Of a stretch of DNA of 64,000 nucleotides, positions 1-9,368 are shown in pieces. The notes below the pieces were generated by a model. It saw only the letters and a list, made by a program, of their open reading frames with translations. It was not told where the DNA came from and made no database searches. Within the stretch, counting starts at the first letter, position 1. Each line of letters begins with the position of its first letter. Source of the stretch: Paenibacillus sp. PK3_47 (lineage in GTDB: Bacteria; Bacillota; Bacilli; Paenibacillales; Paenibacillaceae); the NCBI RefSeq assembly GCF_023520895.1, contig NZ_CP026029.1:5642001-5706000 (forward strand). Reading direction: 5' to 3'. The position numbers and the translations under genes were made by a program.

Positions 1-423
1 CCTATCGTATTTGTATCGGGATTCCTGGGCATCTGGCTGTTCTATGTACAGCATCAGTTCGAGGACACCTATTTTGAGCATGAAAATGAATGGAGTTATG
101 TAATGGCTGCCGTGGAAGGCAGCTCCTATTACAAGCTTCCGAAGCTTCTGCAGTGGATAACAGGCAATATCGGCTTTCACCATGTGCATCATTTGAGCCC
201 AAAGGTGCCGAATTACAATCTGGAGCTTGCGCACAACGCCACTCCGCCTCTGCAGATGGCAACGACAATTACAATCGGCACGAGTCTCAAGGCGCTGCAT
301 TTCCGCTTGTGGGACGAAGAGAATAAAAAATTCATCAGCTTCAAGGAAATCAAGGCGAAACTGCGCGAGCCAATTTCAGCGGGCTCCATGAACGTGTCCC
401 GGCCCGGTTTTCAAAACAAATAA
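1..423 (+). CDS. des: Fatty-acid desaturase, C-terminal part (5' end outside window)
   Basis: This is the C-terminal 140 residues of an integral-membrane acyl-lipid desaturase; the reading frame is open from base 1, so the N-terminus lies outside the window. Two histidine boxes of the di-iron centre are visible, QHQFED near the start and HHVHH about 40 residues later, and the segment between them closely follows B. subtilis Des (QHQFED, YYKLPK, TGNIGFHHVHHLSP). Des introduces a cis double bond into phospholipid acyl chains after cold shock to restore membrane fluidity. The next two genes encode the matching DesK/DesR sensor pair, which supports the call. The DesR-binding promoter would be upstream of the window. 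A terminator follows directly. Confidence 0.93.
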   Translation, partial: PIVFVSGFLGIWLFYVQHQFEDTYFEHENEWSYVMAAVEGSSYYKLPKLLQWITGNIGFHHVHHLSPKVPNYNLELAHNATPPLQMATTITIGTSLKALHFRLWDEENKKFISFKEIKAKLREPISAGSMNVSRPGFQNK

Positions 424-445
424 CAGGCTTTACTGTGTCGAACCG

Positions 446-502
446 AAAAGAGAAAGTCAGAACCGGAGGCGTGCATACACCGGCTGCTCTTTCTCTTTTT
501 TG
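446..502 (+). terminator. Rho-independent terminator after des
   Basis: AAAAGAGAAAG (446-456) pairs with CTTTCTCTTTT (489-499), with an inner CCGG/CCGG pairing (463-466 with 480-483), followed by a short T run. It separates des from desK, so the sensor genes probably have their own weak promoter. Confidence 0.75.
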
Positions 503-575
503 TACTAATAGGCGAAGTTAATCGCGGGTTTATGCTAAAATGGAGGTAATATCGCTGGCCAAAAGGATGACTGAC

Positions 576-1712
576 ATGCAGAAGTGGCATCATATTTTTC
601 ACAAAAGTACAGGTCTCAGCCCCTATGTATGGGTGGTCTTTTACATTCTGCCTTTTTATTTCATTTTCCGTTCCTCCAGTATGGACCGCTGGGTGTATGG
701 AATCATTATGATAATTATGTTTTTTGCCTGCTACGTGCTTTCTTTTAAATCCAAGGGCTGGGTGGTCTACTTCTGGACGAGTGTGCAGATCGTTGTATCC
801 ATTACCATGACGCTGCTGTTCGGATACATGTATTTTGCGCTATTTCTGGCCTTTTTTATCGGGAATATCCAGAGCAAGGCCGGGTTCTTTACCATGTATT
901 CCATTCATCTGCTGACTACGATTGTAGCCATTAACTATGAATTGATCACGCGCAATCCGGTGTTTATCTCCCAGCTTCCGTTCGTATTGGTCAGCATTAT
1001 TGCAGTAGTCCTTCTTCCGGCTACCACCTATAACCGCAACAACCAGGACAAGCTGCAGGGCCAGCTGGAGGATGCCAACAAACGGATCTCGGAGCTGGTG
1101 ATTATGGAGGAGCGCCAGCGTATTTCACGCGATCTGCATGATACGCTCGGCCAGAAGCTGTCGCTGATCGGTCTCAAAAGCGACCTGGCCGGCAAGCTGA
1201 TTAACAAAAATCCGGCGCAGGCTGTTATAGAGATTAACGATGTCCGCCAGACGGCGAGAAGCGCGCTCAAAGAGGTCCGGGAGATGATCACCCAGATGCG
1301 GGGAATCAGGCTTGAAGACGAGCTGGTGCGGATCAGGCAGTTCCTGCAGGCGGCAGAAATCGAATTCCGGCTGGAGGGCAGCCCGAAGCTGGCCAATACT
1401 TCACTGATTATGGAGAATGTACTGAGCATGTGCATTAAGGAAGCGGTAACGAATGTAGTCAAACACAGCGGAGCCACCCAGTGCCTGATACAGATTGAAC
1501 CCTCACGCACGGATCTGTACATTAAGGTGACGGATAACGGCAAAGGCATTGAAGGCTCCAACATGGATTACAAGGGTCACGGACTGCAGGGGATGAGAGA
1601 GCGGCTTGAATTTGTAAACGGCGGTATGGACATCGTACGGGACGGAGGAACTATGATTATAATAAGGGTCCCTACAGTCATACGGCAGCCGGAACAGGAG
1701 GTAACTGTGTAA
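576..1712 (+). CDS. desK: Membrane-fluidity sensor histidine kinase DesK
   Basis: Thermosensor kinase/phosphatase that controls DesR according to membrane thickness and order. The N-terminal 150 or so residues form four to five hydrophobic segments starting at SPYVWVVFYILPFYFI. A coiled linker leads to a HisKA_3 dimerisation domain with RDLHDTLGQKLSLIGLKSDL, and a GHKL ATPase domain with NVVKHSG (N box) and DNGKGI plus GHGLQGMRERL (G boxes). The chosen ATG at 576 has AAAAGG (561-566) nine bases upstream and gives MQKWHHIFHKSTG, which aligns without a gap to the start of B. subtilis DesK and puts the phospho-acceptor at H188. The in-frame ATG at 540 overlaps a possible extended -10 (TGCTAAAAT, 533-541), so it is less likely. 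The stop overlaps the desR start (TAATG). Confidence 0.93.
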   Translation: MQKWHHIFHKSTGLSPYVWVVFYILPFYFIFRSSSMDRWVYGIIMIIMFFACYVLSFKSKGWVVYFWTSVQIVVSITMTLLFGYMYFALFLAFFIGNIQSKAGFFTMYSIHLLTTIVAINYELITRNPVFISQLPFVLVSIIAVVLLPATTYNRNNQDKLQGQLEDANKRISELVIMEERQRISRDLHDTLGQKLSLIGLKSDLAGKLINKNPAQAVIEINDVRQTARSALKEVREMITQMRGIRLEDELVRIRQFLQAAEIEFRLEGSPKLANTSLIMENVLSMCIKEAVTNVVKHSGATQCLIQIEPSRTDLYIKVTDNGKGIEGSNMDYKGHGLQGMRERLEFVNGGMDIVRDGGTMIIIRVPTVIRQPEQEVTV

Positions 1713-2314
1713 TGGTCAAAATAGTGATCGCCGAGGATCAGCGCATGCTGCTGGGAGCGCTGGCTTCACTGCTTGATCTGGAAGAGGATATGAAGGTTGT
1801 CGGCAGAGCCGGCAACGGGGAAGAAGCTGTGAAGCTGGTGCAGCAGCAGCAGCCGGATATCTGCATCATGGATATCGAAATGCCGGCGATGACCGGTCTT
1901 GAAGCTGCGGAAGCACTGAAGGATTCCGGCTGCAAAATTATGATTCTGACCACCTTTGCCCGGGCGGGGTATTTCGAACGTGCGGTCAAGGCCGGAGTGG
2001 ATGCTTATCTGCTGAAGGACAGCCCGATTGAAGAACTGGCCCAGTCTATCCGCAGCGTGATGGCCGGCAGGAGGCTGTATGCCCCCGAGCTGATGGATGA
2101 GGCATACAGCAGTGAGGCCAATCCGCTGACCCAGCGGGAGAAGGAAGTGCTGGGACTGATTGCCGACGGCAAAAATACAAAAGAAATCGCCAGCCAGCTG
2201 TATATTACAACCGGGACGGTCCGTAACTACATTTCGGTTATTCTCGACAAGCTGGATGTGGGCAACCGTATCGAAGCGATTACGAGGTTCAAAGAAAAAG
2301 GCTGGTTCAAATAA
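1712..2314 (+). CDS. desR: Response regulator DesR
   Basis: NarL/FixJ-type response regulator that, when phosphorylated by DesK, activates desaturase transcription. The receiver domain (about 1-118) has the acidic pair E8/D9, the phospho-acceptor D54 in CIMDIEMP, the conserved T in LTTFA and K in LLKDSP. The C-terminal LuxR-type HTH (about 135-195) has NPLTQREKEVLGLIADGKN and TGTVRNYISVILDKL. Length (200 aa) and sequence, ending in KEKGWFK, are almost those of B. subtilis DesR (199 aa). Translation is coupled to desK by a one-base overlap. Confidence 0.95.
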   Translation: MVKIVIAEDQRMLLGALASLLDLEEDMKVVGRAGNGEEAVKLVQQQQPDICIMDIEMPAMTGLEAAEALKDSGCKIMILTTFARAGYFERAVKAGVDAYLLKDSPIEELAQSIRSVMAGRRLYAPELMDEAYSSEANPLTQREKEVLGLIADGKNTKEIASQLYITTGTVRNYISVILDKLDVGNRIEAITRFKEKGWFK

Positions 2315-2325
2315 ATTTGTATGAA

Positions 2326-2354
2326 GGGGGACCGCCGGGTCTGCCCTTTTTTTG
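2326..2354 (+). terminator. Possible terminator after desR
   Basis: A GC-rich hairpin (GACC at 330-333 with GGTC at 338-341 of the 2,000s, outer GGG/CCC with a bulge) is followed by seven T residues. The stem is imperfect, so the call is moderate. Confidence 0.5.
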
Positions 2355-2591
2355 TGCAATTATCCCGGACTTCCTGAGGCAGTAATGGGACGAATATACT
2401 ATTTTTGCCACCGGAAGGCCGGGAGCGTTGGAACTCCAAAACATTTTTGTTAAGATAAATGCAAACATGTATTCCTATTCTTAAATGAACGGCAGCGTTT
2501 GTCTATTCCCTGATTCTGGGTAATGGATGAATGTGCCCAAATTGCATTTTGCACTCGTTATCCACCTAATTCAACCGGGGAGGACAATCAT

Positions 2592-4031
2592 TTGCTGGAG
2601 CTAACAACGTCGTATATTGATTCACTGGCACCCAATGCCGCCGCCATCAAGAACGGGCTGGGACTGGCACGCAAGAAAAGTTTTGTGCAGCTGCAACGCT
2701 CAGAGGGCGGGGAACTGCTCTTCGGGCAGTGTTCAGGGAGCGGCAAAACACCTTATGTATGCTCAGCGGATTTTATCGTGCCTGAGAAGCCTGTGTTCCG
2801 CTGTACCTGTCCCAGCCGGCAGTTTCCGTGCAAGCATGCCTTAGGTCTGCTGTATGCCTATGCCGAAGGCCAGACCTTTACTGAAGCTCCTGTACCGGAG
2901 GATATTACAGCCAAGCGGGAGAAGGCCGAGAAACGGGAAGAAAATAAAGAAAAGCAGGCGGCTGAAGGCAAGGAAAACAAACCCAAGAAGGTTAACAAGT
3001 CCGCGCTCAAAAAGAAAATCAGTGCCCAGCTTGAAGGGCTGGACCTGCTGGAGAAGCTGGTGCTGTCCCTGATCCGCGGCGGATTGTCCACTATTGACAG
3101 CAAAACGGTCAAAAGTATCCAGGAAAATGTGAAGCAGCTGGGCAATTATTATTTGTCCGGTGCCCAGATTGAGCTGCGCAGGCTGGCATTGCTGCTGGGC
3201 AGCAACCAGGACCGCGAGGAGAGCTATACATACGCTGTGGAACAGCTTACGCGGCTGCATGCGTTCATCAAGAAAGGCCGGGCTTATCTGACCGCAAGAG
3301 GTGAGGACCCGGAATTGGCGCTGGATCACGAATCTACAATTGATGAATGGCTTGGCCATGCCTGGCAGCTGTCGGAGCTGAAGGAATACGGGCTGACCAA
3401 GGAAGCAGCGGAGCTGCTTCAGCTGGCCTTTTACAGCTTTGATGATCTGGCCCGCCAGGAATATGTCGATCTTGGCTACTGGCTGGATTTGGAGAGCGGA
3501 GAGATACACCGTACGGTGAACTACCGTCCTTACAAGGCAGCCAAGCTGATGCGTGAGGAGGACAGCTTTTTTGAGGTGGCCTGCACGCCTGTGCTTTACA
3601 AGTATCCCGGTGACATGAATGTCCGGGTCAGATACGAAGAGATGAAGCCGAGGCCGGTAGCAGCTGAAGATTTCGCTCTTTTGTCTTCAAAGGACCAGCG
3701 TTCTTTTACGGAGGCTATTAAGAAAGTGAAAAACCAGCTCAAGAACCCGCTGGGCGACAAGCTGCCTGTAATGCTGCTGCATGCTGCGGATTTAGGTGTG
3801 ACAGAAAGCGGGCAATATGTGATGACGGATGAATCCGGAAGCAGCCTTGTACTCGAGGATATTCCTTCACTTCCGCAGGGAACAGTTTCTCTGCTGCCGT
3901 TCCTGTCAGCCCCTGCGCTTCAGGACTGCTCTGTGCTTGTAATGTTCGAGCATATTCTGGACTCGGGCCGGCTGGTTGCCCAGCCGCTTACTGTCATCAA
4001 GGATGAGACTGTAACCCGTCTCTTGTACTAG
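2592..4031 (+). CDS. SWIM zinc-finger protein, first gene of the MoxR-vWA operon
   Basis: A 479-residue protein whose N-terminal third carries a SWIM zinc-binding motif, CxCx(n)CxH, in FRCTCPSRQFPCKHALGL. SWIM fingers bind DNA or proteins. A strongly charged Lys/Glu-rich linker (roughly residues 115-150) follows, then a long helical region with no family I recognise. I chose the TTG at 2592 because GGGGAGG (2577-2583) sits eight bases before it; the in-frame ATG at 2523 has no ribosome site. The gene opens a five-gene operon with HEAT-like, MoxR, DUF5682 and vWA genes. SWIM proteins are repeated neighbours of MoxR-vWA pairs (E. coli yehQ beside yehL/yehP is a comparable layout). Its target here is unknown. 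Confidence 0.82.
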   Translation: MLELTTSYIDSLAPNAAAIKNGLGLARKKSFVQLQRSEGGELLFGQCSGSGKTPYVCSADFIVPEKPVFRCTCPSRQFPCKHALGLLYAYAEGQTFTEAPVPEDITAKREKAEKREENKEKQAAEGKENKPKKVNKSALKKKISAQLEGLDLLEKLVLSLIRGGLSTIDSKTVKSIQENVKQLGNYYLSGAQIELRRLALLLGSNQDREESYTYAVEQLTRLHAFIKKGRAYLTARGEDPELALDHESTIDEWLGHAWQLSELKEYGLTKEAAELLQLAFYSFDDLARQEYVDLGYWLDLESGEIHRTVNYRPYKAAKLMREEDSFFEVACTPVLYKYPGDMNVRVRYEEMKPRPVAAEDFALLSSKDQRSFTEAIKKVKNQLKNPLGDKLPVMLLHAADLGVTESGQYVMTDESGSSLVLEDIPSLPQGTVSLLPFLSAPALQDCSVLVMFEHILDSGRLVAQPLTVIKDETVTRLLY

Positions 4032-4080
4032 GCATCATTCTAATTCAGGCCATTCTTATAAATGTATAGGGGGACAGTCC

Positions 4081-5913
4081 ATGAGTACAGCATTGTTACA
4101 AGAGCTGCATCAAGAGGTGAGAAGGCTATACATTGCCGGCAGTGATCTGGCAGCAGGAGATTTCAGATTGAAACGGCTGCTGCCGCAGTTCCAGCAGCTG
4201 GGTGAACGTGCCGCCGTATTCAAGAAGCTGGGCGAAGGCATTGCGGCGCTGACCGAACCCGATGGAGCTTCCCTGCCTGCTTCCCGGCTGCAGGAACTAA
4301 CCCTGCTGCTGGAATCCGTGCTGTATACCCAGGGATCAACGGCGCCGGACGGAGCTCCGGGGCCTGTGATGAACTATCCGTTTTCACTTAAGACGGAGCT
4401 GCCTTACCGTAAGCTGGCTGCTGTAAGGCTGGCACTCACTACAACGGGCAGCGGCAGATATGAAACGGTAGTCGAAGCTTTTAAGGAAGGTGTGTTCTCG
4501 GACCTGCGCCTGCTGCCGCTGGCTATCGATGCTTTAAATGATCCCTACTCCGCGATTGCCGATTATGCAATGACTACCATTTTACCTTCTTACGGGCCGG
4601 CTATTAACGGTCTGTTATGGGAAAGTCTCGACCCCAAAGGGGGCAGACGTGAAGTCCGGAAGCTGGAAGTCATCGGTATTACCGGAGGAGCTGAATGGCT
4701 GGCCAGGATTTTTGAAGCGGCGGAACAAGGGAACCAGGATATGAAGATTGCGGCCATGGAATTTATGGCAGGTCATGCTGAATATACCCCTGTTCTGCTG
4801 GAATGGTCCAGGGAGAACAGTGAACTCCGCAAAGCCGCTTATTACGCTCTTGCCCGGGGCGGATCTGCTGAAGGCGAAGCCAGACTGCTTGAAGCTTTTG
4901 AAGGCAAAGACAGGGAACATGTGGCGTATGCGCTCGCAAAATGGCCTTCCGACAAGCTTAAGAAAATCCTTGCTGATCAGTTTTTGGATGAAATCCGGCA
5001 TATCCCGGAGAAAAGTGATGACGCTGAGGTGATGAATACTTATGGAGAGCGGATCCGGCCATATCTTACAGTATTTAATCATGATACGAGCCCGGTGCTT
5101 TATGAGGTGTTCAAGCTTGTCCTGAAAGAATATAAGCGTCTGTCTGTAATAGGGAGGTCATCGCTGATCACGCACGCAGCCGGTTATATAGAGGCTTCGG
5201 GCACCATGGAAGACTTCAAGCTGCTGGAGGAGCTGGCCGGACAGGATTATCTCTATGTGAGTTATTGTTTCCGGGCGGCGTATAAGCTCTTTTCACCCTC
5301 AGAGCTGTTTGAACGGTTTGTCAGCCTGACGCCGGACGAACTGAAGTACCCTGTGTTCATCAAGCCGACCCGGATCGAACTGGTGCTGATAGAGACAATA
5401 GAGTTGATGGTACTCCCCCATAGAAGAGTAGCTTACGACATGGTTTGGGATCCCTCAAGACCGGGCCGGCAGTATTCTTCAATAATGATCTCAGAGGACA
5501 ACATTTCCAGTGATTGGGATGACCGCTGGCTGGACTGGTTTATGGCTAAAGGAGCGGTAAAATTGGTTTGCGCTTTTGCCCGGAGTGGTCATGAGGAAGC
5601 AATCAGCTTCCTGAAAGAGAATCTGTTTGCACTGAAACAGCGCGACAGACAGGAAATCATTCCGCTTATCTTCACAGGCTTCAGCAGGGCGGGCATGGAG
5701 AAAAGTGAGCGCCAGGAGCTGCTGATGACTGTGCTGGAAAAGGAGAGATATTACGATCCGTATGTATTCGATCTTTATCTGTTCCAGATGCTGCTGGACT
5801 TTCCGCCAGGCTACATCAGCCGTATAGAGGCGCTGCTTCCGCGGTTTAGATACGAAAGTAAACAGCAGCTGGAACATCTGATTAACCATTTGCAGGAGAA
5901 GAATAAATCATAA
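4081..5913 (+). CDS. HEAT-repeat-like helical protein of the MoxR-vWA operon
   Basis: A 610-residue soluble protein, almost wholly alpha-helical by composition, with repeated paired-helix patterns of HEAT type, for example around residues 185-275 (AAMEFMAGHAEYTPVLLEW, then KAAYYALARGG). No catalytic motif is visible. Such solenoids usually act as protein-binding scaffolds. Its ATG is preceded by GGGGGA at good distance, it lies 49 bases after the SWIM gene, and the MoxR start follows within 12 bases, so it is co-transcribed. A role as adaptor between the AAA+ ATPase and its target is inference from context only. Confidence 0.72.
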   Translation: MSTALLQELHQEVRRLYIAGSDLAAGDFRLKRLLPQFQQLGERAAVFKKLGEGIAALTEPDGASLPASRLQELTLLLESVLYTQGSTAPDGAPGPVMNYPFSLKTELPYRKLAAVRLALTTTGSGRYETVVEAFKEGVFSDLRLLPLAIDALNDPYSAIADYAMTTILPSYGPAINGLLWESLDPKGGRREVRKLEVIGITGGAEWLARIFEAAEQGNQDMKIAAMEFMAGHAEYTPVLLEWSRENSELRKAAYYALARGGSAEGEARLLEAFEGKDREHVAYALAKWPSDKLKKILADQFLDEIRHIPEKSDDAEVMNTYGERIRPYLTVFNHDTSPVLYEVFKLVLKEYKRLSVIGRSSLITHAAGYIEASGTMEDFKLLEELAGQDYLYVSYCFRAAYKLFSPSELFERFVSLTPDELKYPVFIKPTRIELVLIETIELMVLPHRRVAYDMVWDPSRPGRQYSSIMISEDNISSDWDDRWLDWFMAKGAVKLVCAFARSGHEEAISFLKENLFALKQRDRQEIIPLIFTGFSRAGMEKSERQELLMTVLEKERYYDPYVFDLYLFQMLLDFPPGYISRIEALLPRFRYESKQQLEHLINHLQEKNKS

Positions 5914-5925
5914 GGGGATATGTAC

Positions 5926-7029
5926 ATGTCAACGGAACAGGAACAACTTCAGGATTACATGCGTCTCCCGGCAGAAGTGCTGTATCAGGAGGAACTTGCG
6001 GCGCTGCGCCGGGAAGACAGCGGGACCATCCCGGCCGGATGGCAGATGTCCCCGCGGGCGGTGCTGACCTTTATCACCGGAGGCAAAGCCGGGAACACAG
6101 TCATCACCCCTAAATATATCGGAAATAAGCGTCTGGTTGAAATGGCGGTAGCCACTCTAGTTACCGACCGGGCACTGCTGCTGATCGGTGAACCGGGAAC
6201 CGCCAAATCATGGCTCTCAGAGAACCTGGCAGCAGCCATTTACGGTAATTCAGGACTGGTGGTCCAAGGGACTGCCGGAACCAGTGAGGAGCATGTGCGT
6301 TACTCCTGGAACTACGCAATGCTGCTGGCAAACGGCCCGACCCCGGAGGCTTTGGTCAAAAGCCCTATAATGCGCGCCATGGAGAACGGCGGAATTGCCC
6401 GGTTTGAAGAGATTTCCCGCTGCGCATCGGAGGTGCAGGATGCGCTGATCTCCATACTGTCGGAGAAGACGATCTCTGTTCCGGAGCTGGGCAAGGAAGC
6501 CAGTGCACGCAAGGGTTTCTCCATTATTGCCACAGCTAATACCAGAGACCGCGGAGTCAATGAGATGTCTGCGGCACTCAAACGGCGTTTCAATATTATC
6601 GTGCTCCCGGCACCTAATGATATTGAAACGGAGCTGTCTATCGTCAAGAAGCGGGTGGCGGAAATTGCGGCTTCGTATGATCTTCAGGCTGCTGTTCCGG
6701 CTGATGAGGCGCTGCTCAAGGTGGTTACCATTTTCCGTGAACTGCGCAGCGGTATGACTCTGGATAAGAAAGAGAAGGTGAAGACGCCGGCCGGTGTCAT
6801 ATCCACCGCAGAAGCGATTTCTCTGCTCACCAACAGCATGGCGCTGGCTGCCAGCTTCGGCAGCGGTGAGCTGACTGACAGTGACCTGGCGGCCGGACTG
6901 CAGGGTGCGATTGTTAAGGACGATGACAAGGACAAACTGGTATGGAGGGAATACCTGGACAACGTAATGAAGAAAAAAGGAGCGGAGTGGCGCGGCCTGT
7001 ACAACGCCTGTAAGGAGATGAATGAGTGA
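5926..7029 (+). CDS. MoxR-family AAA+ ATPase
   Basis: AAA+ ATPase of the MoxR class (367 aa); MoxR proteins pair with vWA proteins as chaperone-like machines that remodel or metallate partner proteins. Visible motifs: Walker A GEPGTAKS (about 88-95, with Ala where many P-loops have Gly), Walker B region ARFEEISRC, sensor 1 in IIATANTRDRGVNEM, and arginine-finger region LKRRFNII. ATG 5926 is preferred over ATG 5920 because AAGGGG (5912-5917) is eight bases from it and only two from the other. The 3' end overlaps the next gene by four bases (GTGA), showing tight coupling. In E. coli the comparable gene is yehL. Confidence 0.9.
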   Translation: MSTEQEQLQDYMRLPAEVLYQEELAALRREDSGTIPAGWQMSPRAVLTFITGGKAGNTVITPKYIGNKRLVEMAVATLVTDRALLLIGEPGTAKSWLSENLAAAIYGNSGLVVQGTAGTSEEHVRYSWNYAMLLANGPTPEALVKSPIMRAMENGGIARFEEISRCASEVQDALISILSEKTISVPELGKEASARKGFSIIATANTRDRGVNEMSAALKRRFNIIVLPAPNDIETELSIVKKRVAEIAASYDLQAAVPADEALLKVVTIFRELRSGMTLDKKEKVKTPAGVISTAEAISLLTNSMALAASFGSGELTDSDLAAGLQGAIVKDDDKDKLVWREYLDNVMKKKGAEWRGLYNACKEMNE

Positions 7030-9368
7030 ATCAGACTGCTGAAACCGGGGTGCATATTTTCGGGGTGCGGCACTTGTCGCCGGGAGGTGCCCAGCATCTG
7101 CTGAAATATCTGGATGAGCTTCAGCCTACGGCGGTACTGATTGAAGGACCAAGTGATGCCAGCAGCGAAATCAGTCATTTGACCCATAAGGTTACGAAGC
7201 CTCCGGTGGCTATTCTGGCATTCACCGAACAAGTGCCTGTACGTACCGTTCTTTGGCCGTTTGCTGTCTATTCCCCGGAATACCAGGCTATGCTGTGGGC
7301 CAAAGCAAACGGGGCGGAAGCTGAATTTATTGATCTGCCTTCATCAGTAACACTTGGATTGCAGGATATCATGAGGAGCAGGAGAGAGCGTTCACTGGAA
7401 CCGGACGCGTTAGTGCCTCCTGCTGACGGTCCTGCTGAAGGCGGGCCGCAAGCGGAAGAATCCATATACAGCCGGATAGCCAAGGCATCCGGTGAATATG
7501 ATTACGATATGTACTGGGAGCGTAATTTTGAACATAACAGCAATCCGGGCGCGTACCGGACATCAATACTTGCGCTTACCGCAGAGATGCGTGAGCTGGC
7601 AGAGGAACAGGAAAGAAAGGAACAGCCGGCGGAATTTGCGTATAATGCACTGCGTGAGTCCTATATGCGGCGTCAGATTAGCAAGGCCATTGCAGAGGGC
7701 CATGAGCCGGATAAAATCGTCGTGATTTGCGGGGCGTATCATGCTTCGGCGCTTGCCGATTTGACGGACAAGATGAGCGACGAGGAGCTTGCAGCCCTCC
7801 CGTCGCGAAGTACCAAGCTTACGCTGATGCCTTATTCGTATTACAAGCTCTCCTCGATGTCCGGATACGGGGCAGGCAACGCAGCGCCGTATTACTTCCA
7901 GATGATGTGGGAGAGTATGGCATCGGGCAGAGCCGGAGATCTGCCGCATCTGTACCTGTCTTCAGTGGCAAGGGACCTGCGTCAACAGGGAACCCACCGC
8001 TCCACCGCTGAGGTTATAGAAGCAGTACGGCTGGCGCAGTCGCTGGCCTCGCTGCATGGCGGCGGACCGACGCTGCGCGATTTGCATGATGCGGCCCAAA
8101 CCCTGCTCGGCCACGGGGACCTCTCTGTAATAGCCGAAGCGCTGGCGCGGGCGGATGTCGGTACAGCCATCGGAAATCTTGCCGAAGGGGTCAGCCAGAC
8201 TCCGATCCAGGATGATCTGAACAGACTGCTGAAGCGATACAAGCTGGAGAAATACAAGTCCACCGTAGCTGGCGATCTGGCACTGGATCTTAGGGAAAAC
8301 CGCCGGGTAAGCAGTCAGGAAGCGGCCTTTCTGGATTTGCACCGGTCCGTATTATTCCACAGGCTTGTGCTGCTCGGAATTCATTTTGCCAAGCTGCAGC
8401 GCAGCAGCCAGGATGCAGCGACCTGGGCGGAGCACTGGGTGATCCAGTGGACGCCTGAAGTGGAGATACAGGTTGTGGAATCCACCCTGCTGGGAGAGAC
8501 GGTCGAGGTTGCGGCGGCTTATGTGTTACGTGAGCGGCTGCATGAATGCCGCGCGATTTCTGATGCCTCAGCGCTTATCCGAATGGCCTGCCAATGCGGC
8601 ATGACCGCCCAGATGGAGGAAGGAAGCCGCGTGTTGCAGAATCTGGCCGCTGACAGCCGGGATGTGCCCGGTATCGCGGCTGCTGCCCGTGAGCTTTCAA
8701 CGATCATCCGGTTTGGTGATATCCGCAAGGTAGATACAGCGCCGCTTGTGCCGCTGCTGGAAGAGCTGTTCCGCCGCGGATGTCTCTTCCTGCTGGATGC
8801 CAGCGGCTGCAATGATGAAGCAGCCGGACATATGATCACGGCGATTAACGAATTGAACGGCATTTCGCTGGAGCACAGCGAGATTCTGGATGAAGCCTTG
8901 TGGCTGCATGAGCTGCTGCTGCTCTCGGAGCGGGATGACCGCAATCCGCGGCTGTCGGGTTTTGCCTGCGCGATTCTTATGGAGCGCGGAGCGATTGCTG
9001 CAGAGGATGTTGCAGCAGAAGTATCACGCAGGTTATCTCCGGGGATACCGGCTGATCTCGGGGCCGGCTGGTTCGAAGGAATGTCGATGCGCAACCGGTA
9101 CGGTCTGCTCTCACGCCTCAGCCTGTGGGAACAGCTTAACGATTATATCAATGCTCTGGAAGACGATGAATTCAAACGGGCGCTTGTTTTTTTACGCCGG
9201 GCGTTCAGCAGCTTTTCTCCCCGGGAGAAGACGATGATTGCCGAGCTGCTGGGTGAGCTCTGGGGTGTGAATACCGAGCAGGCCGCAGAGATTCTGACCG
9301 GCGAGCTGAAGGAGGAAGAAGCCAAAATGCTGGATGAGCTGAACGATTTTGACTTCGGTGACTTTTAG
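7026..9368 (+). CDS. DUF5682-family protein
   Basis: A 780-residue protein beginning HIFGVRHLSPGGAQHLLKYL and AVLIEGPSDAS, the hallmark of DUF5682. Another conserved-looking segment is VVICGAYHASAL near residue 232. The N-terminal half resembles the TraB/ChaN/erythromycin-esterase-like fold in layout (HIFGVRH and later GAYHA as potential active-site histidines), which is a weak inference. The C-terminal 400 residues are helical with no motif I recognise. The GTG start overlaps the MoxR stop by four bases, and the vWA gene begins right after the stop, so the three products are probably made in fixed ratio. DUF5682 proteins are regular partners of MoxR-vWA pairs; the activity is unknown. Confidence 0.82.
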   Translation: MNQTAETGVHIFGVRHLSPGGAQHLLKYLDELQPTAVLIEGPSDASSEISHLTHKVTKPPVAILAFTEQVPVRTVLWPFAVYSPEYQAMLWAKANGAEAEFIDLPSSVTLGLQDIMRSRRERSLEPDALVPPADGPAEGGPQAEESIYSRIAKASGEYDYDMYWERNFEHNSNPGAYRTSILALTAEMRELAEEQERKEQPAEFAYNALRESYMRRQISKAIAEGHEPDKIVVICGAYHASALADLTDKMSDEELAALPSRSTKLTLMPYSYYKLSSMSGYGAGNAAPYYFQMMWESMASGRAGDLPHLYLSSVARDLRQQGTHRSTAEVIEAVRLAQSLASLHGGGPTLRDLHDAAQTLLGHGDLSVIAEALARADVGTAIGNLAEGVSQTPIQDDLNRLLKRYKLEKYKSTVAGDLALDLRENRRVSSQEAAFLDLHRSVLFHRLVLLGIHFAKLQRSSQDAATWAEHWVIQWTPEVEIQVVESTLLGETVEVAAAYVLRERLHECRAISDASALIRMACQCGMTAQMEEGSRVLQNLAADSRDVPGIAAAARELSTIIRFGDIRKVDTAPLVPLLEELFRRGCLFLLDASGCNDEAAGHMITAINELNGISLEHSEILDEALWLHELLLLSERDDRNPRLSGFACAILMERGAIAAEDVAAEVSRRLSPGIPADLGAGWFEGMSMRNRYGLLSRLSLWEQLNDYINALEDDEFKRALVFLRRAFSSFSPREKTMIAELLGELWGVNTEQAAEILTGELKEEEAKMLDELNDFDFGDF

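Noticed and set aside
540..575. Upstream in-frame ATG of desK
   Set aside because: It overlaps a likely -10 element, has no ribosome site, and adds residues not found in B. subtilis DesK.
1028..1564. Long open frame on the minus strand inside desK
   Set aside because: It is antisense to a well-conserved gene, has no ribosome site and resembles no protein; similar long antisense frames over the MoxR operon, asd, GH94 and Gfo genes were rejected for the same reason.
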